A stretch of DNA of 20,298 nucleotides from Larix sibirica (lineage: Eukaryota > Streptophyta > Pinopsida > Pinales > Pinaceae), in NCBI GenBank assembly GCA_004151065.3, contig NWUY0300036741.1:19034-39331 (forward strand), read 5' to 3'. The stretch's first letter is position 1. Each line of letters begins with the position of its first letter. The translations under genes were made by a program, and so were the position numbers. Under the pieces are notes generated by a model. That model did no database searches. It was not told the DNA's origin and saw only the letters and a list, made by a program, of their open reading frames with translations. This document shows, one piece after another, positions 1 through 9,539 of this stretch.

Positions 1-700
1 GGAAGTCAATGAAGCCCTAAAATGACAAGGTCAATTGTTAGGCCCCACTATCATGGTCTTAACATAGTCAATTTACTTTTTCTTAGTGCGTAGGTCCTCC
101 AATATAGTTATGTAGGTGCTTTTATGTTTTCGAAATAGGTGAGTCAGTCAAAAGTTATAGCTGAAATACATGACCTATGTTTTATGTAAATATGANATGC
201 TCCAGTCACTAGGTCCACCCAAGGTGGTCACAGAAAATCCTTTGCTAGCACCTGTGTATGAACCTAAAGTCAAGATTCCAAGGCTACCAATCCACAGACA
301 ACGTCCATGGGAACAGTTACACGTTGGGATCGTATGTATGGGAAACACTATGTGCTGACAAAAGTCCCCATACACGTAAAATCCCTGGTTGATGCTCGAA
401 TAAGTATTGGAGGGATCTCTCTGCAAGTTAACCTCACGCAACCTTGTTCTTAACTCCTATGGTAGAGGAGATTCTTGGCCACACCCTTACGATATTGGAT
501 TTCCTCCCTTATGAAATACACCTATATTTGAAAAGTTTATGTGATCTTGGAGGAGTTAAATCTCAACTCCCTACCTCCAAAATCCTAGCTTAACTATTAG
601 GTGAGTTTCTTTCTAGAAGAAAACCTAGTATCCTATCTCAAATTCTTTGTGCTTGTTAAAAAATATGATGTTAAGAACTTTCAAAAGAAGAAAAACTTTA
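1..700. other. unassigned region with short protein-like frames
   Basis: No gene is recognised here. Three short plus-strand stretches read like decayed protein. One at about 190-355 is proline-rich (for example PPKVVTENPLLAPVYEP). An overlapping frame at about 282-450 runs open through RMYGKHYVLTKVPIHVK and DARISIGGISL. A third at about 460-660 starts MVEEILGHTLTILDF, with one internal stop. The three frames overlap or adjoin, as expected of a pseudogene with frameshifts, but I cannot name a family. An ambiguous base lies at 196. Chance open frames remain a real alternative. Confidence 0.25.
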
Positions 701-2068
701 TGCAACTAAAAGAAGTGTAAATTCAAACTAGTGCACTATTTATCCCTTTTCAACTAAAAAAATTGTTACACCCCTCACCCTCTACAATGTTCTTTTCATT
801 TTTCCAATGATTTCATAAATGTAATGCAAACTTAATTATGCAATGCAAATGAAAATTTTAGTTTTTCTATGCAAAATAAAAATAAAGTCTCATATATGGG
901 ATGCAAATCTACACCAATTTTTTAAGTGCAAAAAATAAAAACACTTTTTTTTATTTTTTAACATGAAATGAAACTTTTATGCAAGAATAAAACAAAATGC
1001 AATTTTTGTTTTACATGTTTTTCAAAAGCAAAATGCTACTTTAAAAGCTTGCAATCCATGCACAAATTCATTCTTAGCAAAAGATCCACCTTGTTTTGTT
1101 TTTCTTTTATAATAAGTGAAAAGAAGAACACTATGAACAACTAGAAAAAAAAAAACTAACACAAACAAACTTCCAAACATCTACCTTTCAAAAGCAGAAG
1201 CAGCCACAAACTCAAAAATTTTCGATAAACTAGCTATGATATCCAGATAAAAGTATATCAAATAACTTTTAGAATCCACGCAAGTAAGCGGATCTACTAG
1301 TCTACAAGGTTTGGGAGGGATTGATTCTTGCACTCCACTTGTGCAATTAAGGCTTGAAACAAATTACAATACCCTAAGCTTCCACTTCACAAGAGGATCA
1401 CTAGTACAAAGCTTGAAGAGATGAAAAGCAAAAGCAAATAGACTAACTTGGGAACTTTAATATAAATGTCTCAAGAAATCAGACTAAAAATAAAAAAAAT
1501 ACAAGCTGAAGACCACACTTCCAAAAGGCTGAGGCGACTTACAAATAGTCTGAAATTTCACAAGATATTAACCAAAGTGGAAATTTTTAACAACCAAAAG
1601 TATTTTGGATAAATATTTTCTCTCAACAACTAATCAAAACTTACTGAAAGAAAAGGCAACAAGTGAATACTACCTTTGAAAACTCAAATCAATGTCCCAA
1701 CAATCAAAAGACCACTTCAAGTAGAAAACAAGATCGAATCAAAATACTACTCGAAAATACCTAAAGCCCACATTCACACAAAAATTCAACTGAAAAGACT
1801 CAAAACAGGAAAAGAGATGTCTTTGCAAGATTCAAAACCAATCTCTATAAGTTAAACTTTTTCATTCACCAAAGTATGAAGACTCAAGGAAAAATTTCAC
1901 CAACTAGGTTTTGATCAATAAGGTATTATAAACAAGTCATAGATGGGTAAAGAGGACACCAAGCCTCTAAAGAACTTCAAAAGGTACTTTAAAAGAGTCA
2001 GCAATTTTAAGAATCACTCAAGAAAAATCAAAGGTTGAGAATTTTTTTTAAAACAATTGCAACCTATA

Positions 2069-2207
2069 GGAGCACACGCGGCTGTAAGTGCTACAAACTG
2101 TGTGTAACACGTGACTGCGCAAACAACCACTAGCGCTTAAGCCGATAACATGCGACTATAAGTGTTATCACCCGCGCATATGTCTTGAAAAAATAAAAAA
2201 TAAAATC
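2069..2207 (+). repeat. left arm of an imperfect CpG-rich inverted repeat
   Basis: This segment is rich in CG dinucleotides (CACGCGG, CACGTG, TGCGC, AGCGCT, ATGCGACT, CCGCGCAT) inside otherwise AT-rich, CG-poor DNA. CCACTAGCGC at 2127-2136 reappears as its reverse complement at 3106-3115. The 20-bp AT tract at 2188-2207 reappears inverted and unbroken at 3070-3089. One word, CCGCGCATA followed by T or A and GTC, is shared in direct orientation (2172 and 3241). The AT tract is low complexity, so the match counts mainly because the flanking CG words agree too. Confidence 0.4.
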
Positions 2208-2498
2208 AAAAATCAAACCCAAAATCAAAGGTCTGGGATCAAACTGAGGATTCAAGACCCATGTAGACTCTATGAAAGACACAAATCAATCACCCAAACT
2301 AGAATAATTAAACAAGAAACCCCAAAGCAAAAGGATTCTCCCCAATGGATTTGTCAATTTTGTTGTAAGGAAAAAATATCCAATGAATGGGGTTGAGGTC
2401 ACCAACATACTAAGTTGATTGAAGTAGCCATCTTGTGCAGACAATAAGATAGGGTTTGGATACAAACAAAGTTAGAATACGAGTTTAAAAACACGTAC

Positions 2499-2952
2499 CT
2501 TGTTTATGTATGTCGATCCAAGCTTTAGTAACTCATGAAATATGATTCCAAGCCTTCAATATCTTGAGTTGAATACCTGCAAAACCACAACCAACACCTT
2601 CCACAAAATATTTGGCTACAATAAAATAATTACAAATTGGGAAAAATATGCAAACATCAACATATACATCTAATCTCAACATAAAACATTATCATTTCAC
2701 TAAATGAGCCATAAACATAATTTTGGGAAGGAAAATATATCTTGCTTTTATTGATCAATAGCAATAAGTACAAATATACCTTGTTACTACTTAGGCACCT
2801 CGCAAAACCTTGATCTAGGTATCCTTTCTTCTCTTCTCCACAAACTCAAGCAATCTCCAGGTGTAATAGGACAAGGATGTCACATGCACATAGTCAAATG
2901 GATGGAGAAAGCAAATATTCTTCCAGCATTACTCTCCTAATGGGAAAAAAAG
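2499..2952 (-). other. possible spliced non-coding transcript segment
   Basis: Downstream of the minus-strand TATA, splice-like signals occur in a consistent order. A donor AACAAG|GTATAT puts the end of exon 1 at 2780. An acceptor GGTTTTGCAG|GTATTC starts exon 2 at 2576, preceded by a T-rich tract. A second donor AACAAG|GTACGTG ends exon 2 at 2499. The intron would be 203 bases (2779-2577) and exon 2 would be 78 bases. Exon 1 has only a short frame (MGVPFFPIRRVMLEE, then stop), so a coding role is doubtful. It may be an LTR-driven leader. Everything here is inferred from consensus sites, with no transcript evidence. Confidence 0.22.
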
Positions 2953-2978
2953 GTACCCCCATGGCCAATCCTCCTTGA

Positions 2979-2985
2979 TTTTATA
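2979..2985 (-). promoter_or_regulatory. candidate TATA box, minus strand
   Basis: The minus strand reads CACTATAAAATCAAGGAGG, a good plant TATA consensus (TATAAAA at 2985-2979). Transcription would start near 2950. The CpG-rich segment 3100-3260 lies just upstream in this orientation, where a U3 or promoter would be. A polyadenylation-type AATAAA lies at 2752-2747 on the same strand, about 200 bases downstream of the predicted start. That TATA-to-AATAAA order is usual inside plant LTRs. TATA-like words are common in AT-rich DNA, so this rests on context. Confidence 0.3.
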
Positions 2986-3069
2986 GTGGGAAGGCATAAT
3001 CCATCGAATGAAAGGTGGTTGTAACTGATGGGGGGAGTTATCAAGAACCACCCCAACTGCTCAATATTC

Positions 3070-3260
3070 GATTTTATTTTTTATTTTTTGAATTTAATGA
3101 GAAACGCGCTAGTGGGAAACATGAAATCTATGCATAACACGCAATTGAACCACTTGCAAGATGTGCATGCGACTTTTCCTTGAACATGCAGGTGGAAAAA
3201 AATCCACTATCGTGTGACACACAACATGCATTACCAACAACCGCGCATAAGTCACAAACT
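3070..3260 (-). repeat. right arm of the imperfect CpG-rich inverted repeat
   Basis: This is the partner of the segment near 2069-2207. On the minus strand it reads CCACTAGCGC (3115-3106) followed by the same 20-base AT tract (3089-3070). The spacer between the two is 16 bases here and 51 in the left arm. More CG-containing words follow (TGCATGCGACT at about 3167, CGTGTGACACAC at about 3213, CCGCGCATAAGTC at 3241). The arms are about 860 bp apart. This could be the U3 region of a minus-strand LTR or a foldback-type structure. Confidence 0.35.
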
Positions 3261-3555
3261 AAGTTTGAAAAATCAGGAATGCTGTAGAAAAAGAGAATGA
3301 TCTAAGCCATCAAAATGAGTATAAAGCAAGGTTCTTCCATCCATAATGTCCTTTTGTGTGAGCGACAAATTCAAAGTCGTCACAGACAGACAAGTGCCAA
3401 TTTGACTTGTAACAATGTGTCAATGATGGAGTAACATTGACATTAAGGAAGCATTTGTGTCCTATGTGTATACTAGATCATTGGGGAAAAGCAATTTAGC
3501 AATATGAGCGAACTCCTATAACCATTGGGAATTAATATAGAAGAAAACGTGTTGC

Positions 3556-4540
3556 TCATTCCTCATTAATTATATTTAGATTTTTGCTCAACTTCTTAAT
3601 GTTAGGAATAATCATTGTTGGGTAATGGTGTCTTAAAGGAAATAAAGTATGTTCTTCATTGATGTTAGAGTGTCCTATTGGAGTGACATATTGCATGGAA
3701 TGTTGGATTGGCAAGAAGTAGCAATAAAACATTATACCTATCGTTATTAGTGGAACATTCTTCTCTTTGAAAACCAAAGAAGAATAATGCTTTTTCTATT
3801 GGAGCATTGTAAAAAGGTGTTGGGTTAAAACTTTTGGTATAAGCAGCATCGGAGTTTGAAGAAACCAATTTAGAGAAAGTGACTGGACATCTCATACATT
3901 TTGCCTTGTCATAGGAAAGAGATAATGTGAAGGAGAATGCTTGTTTTGGTTTTCATTCAATGGAATATTAAACTTAGTTTTTCATTATTTTGAATAATAA
4001 GAATTGGAGTGCTATCCTATGTTTTGGCATAGAACAACATCAATTCAATGGTTCTCAAACCAGAGAAAGAGGGACCGAGTCCATTAGACATAGGGTCAAG
4101 TAATACTATACAGAACATAATCCATTGGATGCATAAAAAGCATCAAGACACATATTGCATATGCATATGTTGAGCTAATCATTGTTTCCACTAGGCTTGT
4201 GAACATGGAGACATTTCAGTTGCATTGACTGAGTTAGATATTTTTTGTTGACTAAAATATTATACAATAGAGGTTCATGTTGTTTTAGCATCAATAAAAA
4301 GGGCCATTGTTTTCCAACTGTTGGTATTATCCATTGGAAATATAAATCCATTAAGCCAAGCCTTGGAATCCATTATAAATATAGTCTAGATATTTGCATA
4401 CTTCTGAGAATAGAGACTGAATTCTATTTCCACATAAGATTCAAATTGGTGAGAATGAGGGATAAAGGTCTTTTGTTTACAGATGAAAGCGTGCAATTGA
4501 TGTAGTGAAGAAATGACTAAAGCCAATAGTTGTCACCATA
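3556..4540 (+). pseudogene. relic of Ty1/copia-type pol, internally deleted
   Basis: Weak but ordered resemblance to copia polyprotein. At 3692-3718 the frame reads YCMECWIGKKQ, like the C-x2-C-x2-GK end of the gag pre-integrase domain. From 4084 the frame LDIGSSNTI leads to HWMHKKHQDT (W at 4126), like the RNase H sequence GS-x-ISW-x-SKKQ-x-T. After a one-base frame change comes VELIIVST (about 4169-4192), like the AEY-x-A-x-ST segment. At about 4425-4470 YFHIRFKLVRMRDKG resembles the H-x-RYHFIR-x-x-V-x-x-G stretch, followed by a QLMDVVKK-stop that recalls Q-x-AD-x-x-TK-x-L. Between the zinc motif and RNase H only about 370 bp remain, so integrase and RT are deleted. There are many stops. 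Each match is weak alone; the order makes it more likely. Confidence 0.4.
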
Positions 4541-4735
4541 AGCTTAGGTGTTTTTTCATACCATTACCACTTGGTATAAGACTTCAAATTACATTTTCTA
4601 GTCGAATTAAGCATTTCCAAAGGTTATGATATTATAAAGTCATACTTACATTCTTTTGTGAAGGATGGAGTGTCTCAAGTCTAAAGGTAATTTTAGGCAG
4701 TATGCATGGTCACAATGAGAGGAAAATAAGCATGT

Positions 4736-4764
4736 TGTAATACCCCTAGTTTTGACTTGGAATN
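4736..4764 (+). repeat. LTR-like left terminus (TGTAATACCCC)
   Basis: TGTAATACCCC followed by TAGTTTTGACTTGG has the form of a plant Ty3/gypsy LTR end, which starts TG and often TGTAAYACCC. The same 11 bases followed by ATTTTGACCCTTAGG occur at 20245. The LTR body must lie to the right whichever way the element points, because such ends are inverted repeats of each other. I did not find a matching GGGGTATTACA end or a 5-bp target duplication of the flanking CATGT (4731-4735). The element is therefore unbounded, and could be a solo LTR or a truncated copy. Confidence 0.45.
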
Positions 4765-6598
4765 AATACTTCTCTGTATTTTTCCACACACAATTAAGCA
4801 TCGTACTCTAGTACAGAGAAGTAAAAATATAAATAGATCAAAATGATTTGAACATCTTAGATAGAAGCTGTTATAGAAAGATCTGTTTCAGTAAATCTAA
4901 TCTATTTCAAAATGCAGTAAAATACCACTTTTTATTAAAAAGAACCTTTACTGAAAAACTCTAGAAGTTGCTCTCCTACTTAAACATAGGAAATAATTAC
5001 TATATAAATAATAACCATTTAGTGTATAAACATCAGGTATCAAGCATTTCCTTTTACCAGTTCTTTAGTAACATCACACGGTACTCATACATCTGAAAAT
5101 ACAAGTTAGGGTTGCGCACAACATTAATATAAATTTATATACAAAATACTGATTATTCTACCATTCTCTTAAACTAAGAACATTGCAATGACTTCCATTA
5201 TATATTTTATAATAATTCCCAATTACATTCTAAGGAACATAGCATTAAAACTTAAATAAAATCATTATCATCGTATGCACAATTTCCATTCATTTTCGAA
5301 CTCATTTGCAAACCCTCAAGTCTAGCTTACTATAATACAAAGAATATGGCAACATTAAATTTTGGCTTTTAGTAGTCTCGATATCGAAACCCACTGGGTT
5401 TTCCAAAGTTCACTTAAAGAATTATAATCATCTCTTACATAATCAATCCAAACCAAAAGTTAGGGTTTTGAAATAGAGTTTAACTCTGTACTATAAAAAT
5501 TATAAACCTAATAAATTCATTACGATCCAAGCCCAGCAGCCTTTCATTTAGTATAAAAATAAACACCCGAAACTTAGGTCAAGTTTATCAACAGGGCCTT
5601 AGTGGCTAGAGTTATTTCATTTTTAAAAAGAAACAGGGTCTTCGTTGTCTATACAAATCTAAAAATACAAAGACCTCGAATGGGTCATTTCATGCCCAGA
5701 ACTTTAAAACCTTATATACACAACGATGACAGGGTTCTGCCTTTTAATTGTTCTCTTATCCTTAACCGAGTTCTTAAGCTTGCAGTTTTTCCCAGCATTT
5801 TCAATAGCTATCAAATGTTTTATAAAAACTATAAAAACATCTAATATACAGTCGTAATTAGATTATGCAGAAAGTACAGTCGAGAAACAAGTTTTGAATT
5901 TCCAATTCAGGTGTATCCATTTTATATTAATACCTTCCCATTACAAATTTAAAATCCGAACCTTATTTCATTTCAAAAACAAAGAAAAATTTACAAGTGT
6001 GGCTTAAATCCCAAAGACCCAAAAAACTTACTCAGGATTTAGTCGAAGGGTTCAACCTAGGTGCTCGGGATATTTATATATACAAGTTTGTAAACGGAAC
6101 TGAAAAACTCAAATTTCATTACCATGTATTATTTTCAAAATAATTTTCAAGAGCCAAAGCTCGAGGGTTTGGTACCCTGTAGGATTCTTGTTGAGTGTGC
6201 CAAATGGCTTACATTTTTCCTAAGCAATCGTTAAAAATCAAATACAAGTTTGAAAATGCATCTCGACGAGGGCACGCAGTCAGGCATCAATGCCTTTTTT
6301 TTCACCACCATTATCACAACAAAGATTTACGACTAGGGTTGCCCGAGGAGAACCACTGAGGCTTACCAGGTTAATGAGCATGACGCCTAGGAGAACCATT
6401 GCTAACTATATACCATCTTTATATTACCCTATCAAGAAACGCCAACACAAAAAAAACCTAAGAGTTAAACATCAATGGCATTCAATGTTTAAAGAAATTA
6501 AACAGTAAACAATGCATTTCAATGCTAGTGGAGACTCACCTCTGTGCATGACATAAAGCCTCGTTTTCCTTACCTTCAAAAAGAAAACCCTAGAACTT

Positions 6599-6628
6599 AT
6601 AGCCTGCAAATGTCGAGTTGCAGGCTAT
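6599..6628. repeat. perfect 11-bp hairpin
   Basis: ATAGCCTGCAA (6599-6609) and TTGCAGGCTAT (6618-6628) are exact reverse complements around an 8-base loop ATGTCGAG. The stem has five GC pairs in an AT-rich setting. No role is evident. It could fold in an RNA from the surrounding element. Confidence 0.6.
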
Positions 6629-7082
6629 GAGATCTCACCATCGAATCCCAGGAGAAATTGCAATAGCATTTTGAACCCTAGTTTTTCGAGAAACTGTCGG
6701 CCTCTCCAAACAACTTTGCAAATGAACTGAGTAAACGATGAGTATGTTCTATCAATTCTTAGTTAGTGTTTATACAAAACCCCATACTATCACATGATCA
6801 AACAACGTAGATATTTCCACGGGGTCTGCCATCGAGCATTTCACCAAGCCACATTAAATGACATTTAAGTTATACATCTACCAAACTCCAGTACTCCTGC
6901 CAATGCAGAGTTCCACCATGGTTCAAATCATGGTCTATGTTGTGTATAAAGTGTATAGTCAAGTTGTATTACTTTCATAAGCCCATACATATTCATATTA
7001 CAAGTTTGTAAATCGTGGACATAACATTGTCATATTAAATATTCATACATAAGAACTATAGTAATGGGGATCACAATATATC

Positions 7083-7084
7083 NN
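7083..7084. other. ambiguous bases near LINE 1 start
   Basis: Two undetermined bases lie about 20 bases before the first recognisable LINE endonuclease sequence. Single ones occur at 196 and 4764. The missing ORF1 of the first LINE could therefore partly reflect a local assembly problem at this spot. That is possible but not shown. Confidence 0.5.
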
Positions 7085-7104
7085 TCTGTATGCTTTGCTT
7101 CTCT

Positions 7105-7770
7105 ACACGGGTTTAAAAATTACAAGGGGACTAGGCTAAGAATATGGCCTTGTGCCATATGATGGTCATGGAAAAAACATATATTCTGTTAATTCAAGAA
7201 TCAGTGGGGAAGGGTGATGTAGTTATCCTTGTTCTTAAAAGGATGTTGCTGGGATGGGAATTTTTGGCACTAGACTTAGATGGTTTGTTTGGAGGTGTTA
7301 TATTGGGATAGAATGACTTGACGACTCTGCAGAATTCTTGTGCAGTGGTCTCTGGTTTATGTATAGAATTTTTTTGTAAGTCTTTGGCTATAACCCTCAT
7401 GGTCTTAAATTTCTATGGGCCATATTAAGAGAAAGTTTCCTTTTGAGAAAAAAATATCAAGTTTTCATGTCCTCTAATCTTACTATGGGGGGATTTGAAT
7501 TTCATTACTAATTGTCAGGTAATTTGGGGGAAAAATACTCGGCTGGATGTTTTGGATAATTTTTCCTCTCATCCCGTGATCGTGCATGCTTGATTAAAGG
7601 GGATCCAATCGAGTTGAAACCTACATGGATCAATAATCACCTAGGGGATGAAGGAGTTTCTAAGAGGTTGGACCACTTTTTGGTTCATAGTGAAATTGTC
7701 CATTTGTTGGATAGGTTTTGATCATGGGTTGGGACCTCGTTGTACTCTAACCAATTCCCAATATTTCTTG
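7105..7770 (+). pseudogene. LINE endonuclease domain (ORF2 N-terminus), broken
   Basis: This is the apurinic-type endonuclease that nicks target DNA to prime reverse transcription. Recognisable pieces are LKITRGLG at about 7112-7135 (family pattern N-x-RGLG), LLIQES at about 7186-7203 (catalytic Q-E context), and WEFLALDLDGLFGGVILG (7257-7310, family GLSGG). SGLCIEFFCKSLA (about 7352-7390) and VLNFYGPY follow. WGDLNFITN (about 7484-7510) matches the GDFN motif with L for F. KRLDHFLV (about 7660-7683) matches the conserved SKRLDRFL near the domain end. At least three frame changes and several stops occur. The start methionine is not identifiable, so the start is set at the first homologous residues. 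Confidence 0.75.
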
Positions 7771-8390
7771 AACTTGGTACTATCGACACGAAGTTGAGCT
7801 CCCATTTCAAGTTTAACTTGGCTTGGTTATTGGAGGATGGATTCATTTATTTGGATAAAGAGAGTTGGGGAATATATTCTTCTCTCAATGAGTTAACTTA
7901 TATTCAATTTGTAAAATCACTGAAAGTAATCAAGGAAAAATTGTGGCACGGGCTAGGGAACTTCACGTGAAGAGAGATGTTGCTTTAATGGATATTGAAA
8001 GGGAATTGGTTTGCTTATTAGAGAATTCAACTGACTACTTGTTGAGTTCCAAAGATTCAACTTCTCTTAGTTTTGGAATATAGGAAAAATATTTTAATGG
8101 AGGAGGAGAAGGATTGGTGCATAAAGAGTAGAGCAACGTACGTGGGTGGATGCAGAAGATCAAAATACAATTTATTTTCATAAATTTGCTAGTCACCGCA
8201 AGAATAAGAATATCAATTGGGATATGATGGATGAAGTAGGGTATATGGTTAGTGGTCTTCAGGATTTGGAATATTTGTGGGTTCACTACTCCAACAACAT
8301 ATTTAAGGAACTTGATAGGTGTAATCTTGAGAATATTTTCAAGGTAATATCATTTTTTTCCAAGAATGATTGCGGAGGATGTAAATGACA
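7740..8390 (+). pseudogene. LINE ORF2 linker between endonuclease and RT, broken
   Basis: The frame from 7740 reads SNQFPIFLEL then FKFNLAWLLEDGF, which equals the conserved SDHFPI and PFKFNHAWL segments that close the endonuclease and begin the linker in plant L1-type elements. The second LINE has LKFNHAWLLEEY at the same place, so the two are the same family. The frame from 8146 (DAEDQNTIYFHKFASHRKNKN) matches the stretch where the protein normally reads G-D-x-NT-x-FH-x-x-A-x-x-R. A frame change separates the two, after the stop that follows position 7970. Confidence 0.7.
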
Positions 8391-9392
8391 TTATCTATCA
8401 ACGTATTACTAAGGAGGAGTTCTTGTCTATGATGTGTTATTTAAAAATGGACCAAATCCCAAATGCAAATGACTGGACAATCAAGTTTTTCACTGCCTTT
8501 TTTTACCTTTTAGGTGACGACTTGCTATGAGTTGTGGAAGAAATTATACTTTCAAGGAAGGTTCTCGGTAATATCAACTCTACCTTTATTGATTTAATCC
8601 CAAAATAGAACTATTCAAATACTTTTAGGGGTATCAACTTATCTCCTTATGTAATCAAATTTACAAAACCATTTAAAAATCATCATTTTCTAGTTGAAGT
8701 TTATTTTATCCCAATGTATCTCCTCGGAGCGATTTGGCTTTTTAGAGGGTCATCTCATCCATGAAGTGATCATATCTGCACATCATGAAGGTCTATATTC
8801 TAGAAAGTGCAACAAAATCGTGGCTAGGGTGATCAAATTAGACATCTCGAAGGCCTATGATCATGTGTCATGGTTGTATTATCATTTACTACTTCTTCAT
8901 ATAGGGTTTTCCTATCCAGTGGTTAAATGGATCATGGGGTTTGTTTCATATAATTCTTTGTATCTTCTAGTTAATGGTTTGGCATCTACATTCTTTAAGG
9001 ATTCCAAGGGTCTTCGCCAAGGTTTTCCACTCTCTCCATATTTACTTATTCTTGTGGTTGAGGGTTTCGACAGATAAACAATGGCTATTAAAAGGGAAAG
9101 AGAACTTCAAGGTGCATTGATTTGTTGGAATTTGGATTTGACCCATTTGTTTTTCATTGATGATGTGCTTCTCTTTATCCATGGTTCTAATCATGAATTC
9201 CAATGGATCAAGTGCATCCTTATCTTATATTTTCAAGCATCTAAAATGGTTATCAATGATAAAAAATCATCCATGCATTCTAATGGTTTGAAGGAACCAA
9301 TGGTTAGTATGCTTCTAAGAACTTTTCCTTTTCAACTTAGGGATATGGCAGGAAGAATGAATAAAATGTTTGGGTTTTGTTCTAAAACCTAA
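8370..9392 (+). pseudogene. LINE reverse transcriptase, one stop in the core
   Basis: RNA-dependent DNA polymerase of the non-LTR type. The N-terminal part (8370-8690) reads EEFLSMMCYLKMDQIPNAND, where the family has K-x-x-K-x-PGPDG, then STFIDLIPK. From 8694 one frame covers the core: RFGFLEGHLIHE, motif A IKLDISKAYDHVSW (catalytic D kept, about 8836-8877), motif B SKGLRQGFPLSP (about 9005-9040) and motif C FFIDDVLLF (about 9152-9178). Motif C keeps both catalytic aspartates, with I for A in the usual FADD. A single TAA at 9075-9077 splits the frame, and the same frame resumes and runs to 9389. Upstream, stops and a frame change around 8527-8690 break it. Confidence 0.88.
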
Positions 9393-9539
9393 TCATTATA
9401 GAAAATAAGATTGGTTATGGCTAGTGGGGAGGATTGAATGAAGTATATGTTTTTGGTGCAACAAAAGTATTGTCTCGTGGACGTAGAGGTTGGTTTTGAT
9501 TAAGTTTATCCTCGAGGATATTCCGGTCTTTTTTCACAC

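Larger units (their letters stand above)
700..3550. other. A-rich gene-free intergenic region
   Basis: No coding frame of any quality is seen on either strand. The plus strand is strongly A-rich from about 660 to 2450, with many A and T runs such as those at 930-960 and 1145-1160. Short words such as ATGCAAAT and AAAAGCAAAAGCAAA recur. Two GC-richer segments stand out, at about 2069-2190 and 3100-3260, and are listed separately. The strand-asymmetric composition suggests the non-coding part of an old LTR retrotransposon or its relic, but I see no primer-binding site or pol domain that would confirm it. Confidence 0.4.
4765..7100. other. AT-rich non-coding stretch, probable LTR body or relic
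   Basis: No protein family is recognised; the few open frames are short and of random composition. Phrases such as GTTAGGGTTTTGAAA (about 5459) and AACCCTAGTTTTTCGAG (about 6673) are typical plant repeat sequence. A TATA-like run TATTTATATATACAAG lies at about 6069-6085. A strong hairpin lies at 6599-6628. The left boundary is the TGTAATACCCC terminus at 4736. The right boundary is unclear: the two ambiguous bases at 7083-7084 and the start of LINE coding sequence near 7105 lie close together. I read this as LTR-derived, with low certainty. Confidence 0.3.

Noticed and set aside
4245-4505. 86-codon plus frame as an independent gene
   Set aside because: Its C-terminal part fits the copia RNase H tail, and upstream frames supply the rest, so it is treated as part of a relic.
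5602-6508. Two plus-strand open frames of 72-80 codons
   Set aside because: They show no motif, ordinary AT-rich composition and no neighbouring support.
6906-6935. GGTTCAAATC resembling a tRNA T-loop
   Set aside because: The neighbouring stems do not make a T-arm of correct size, and no anticodon or D arm is present.
7194-7400. Minus-strand open frame over the first LINE endonuclease
   Set aside because: The plus strand carries conserved endonuclease pieces at the same place.
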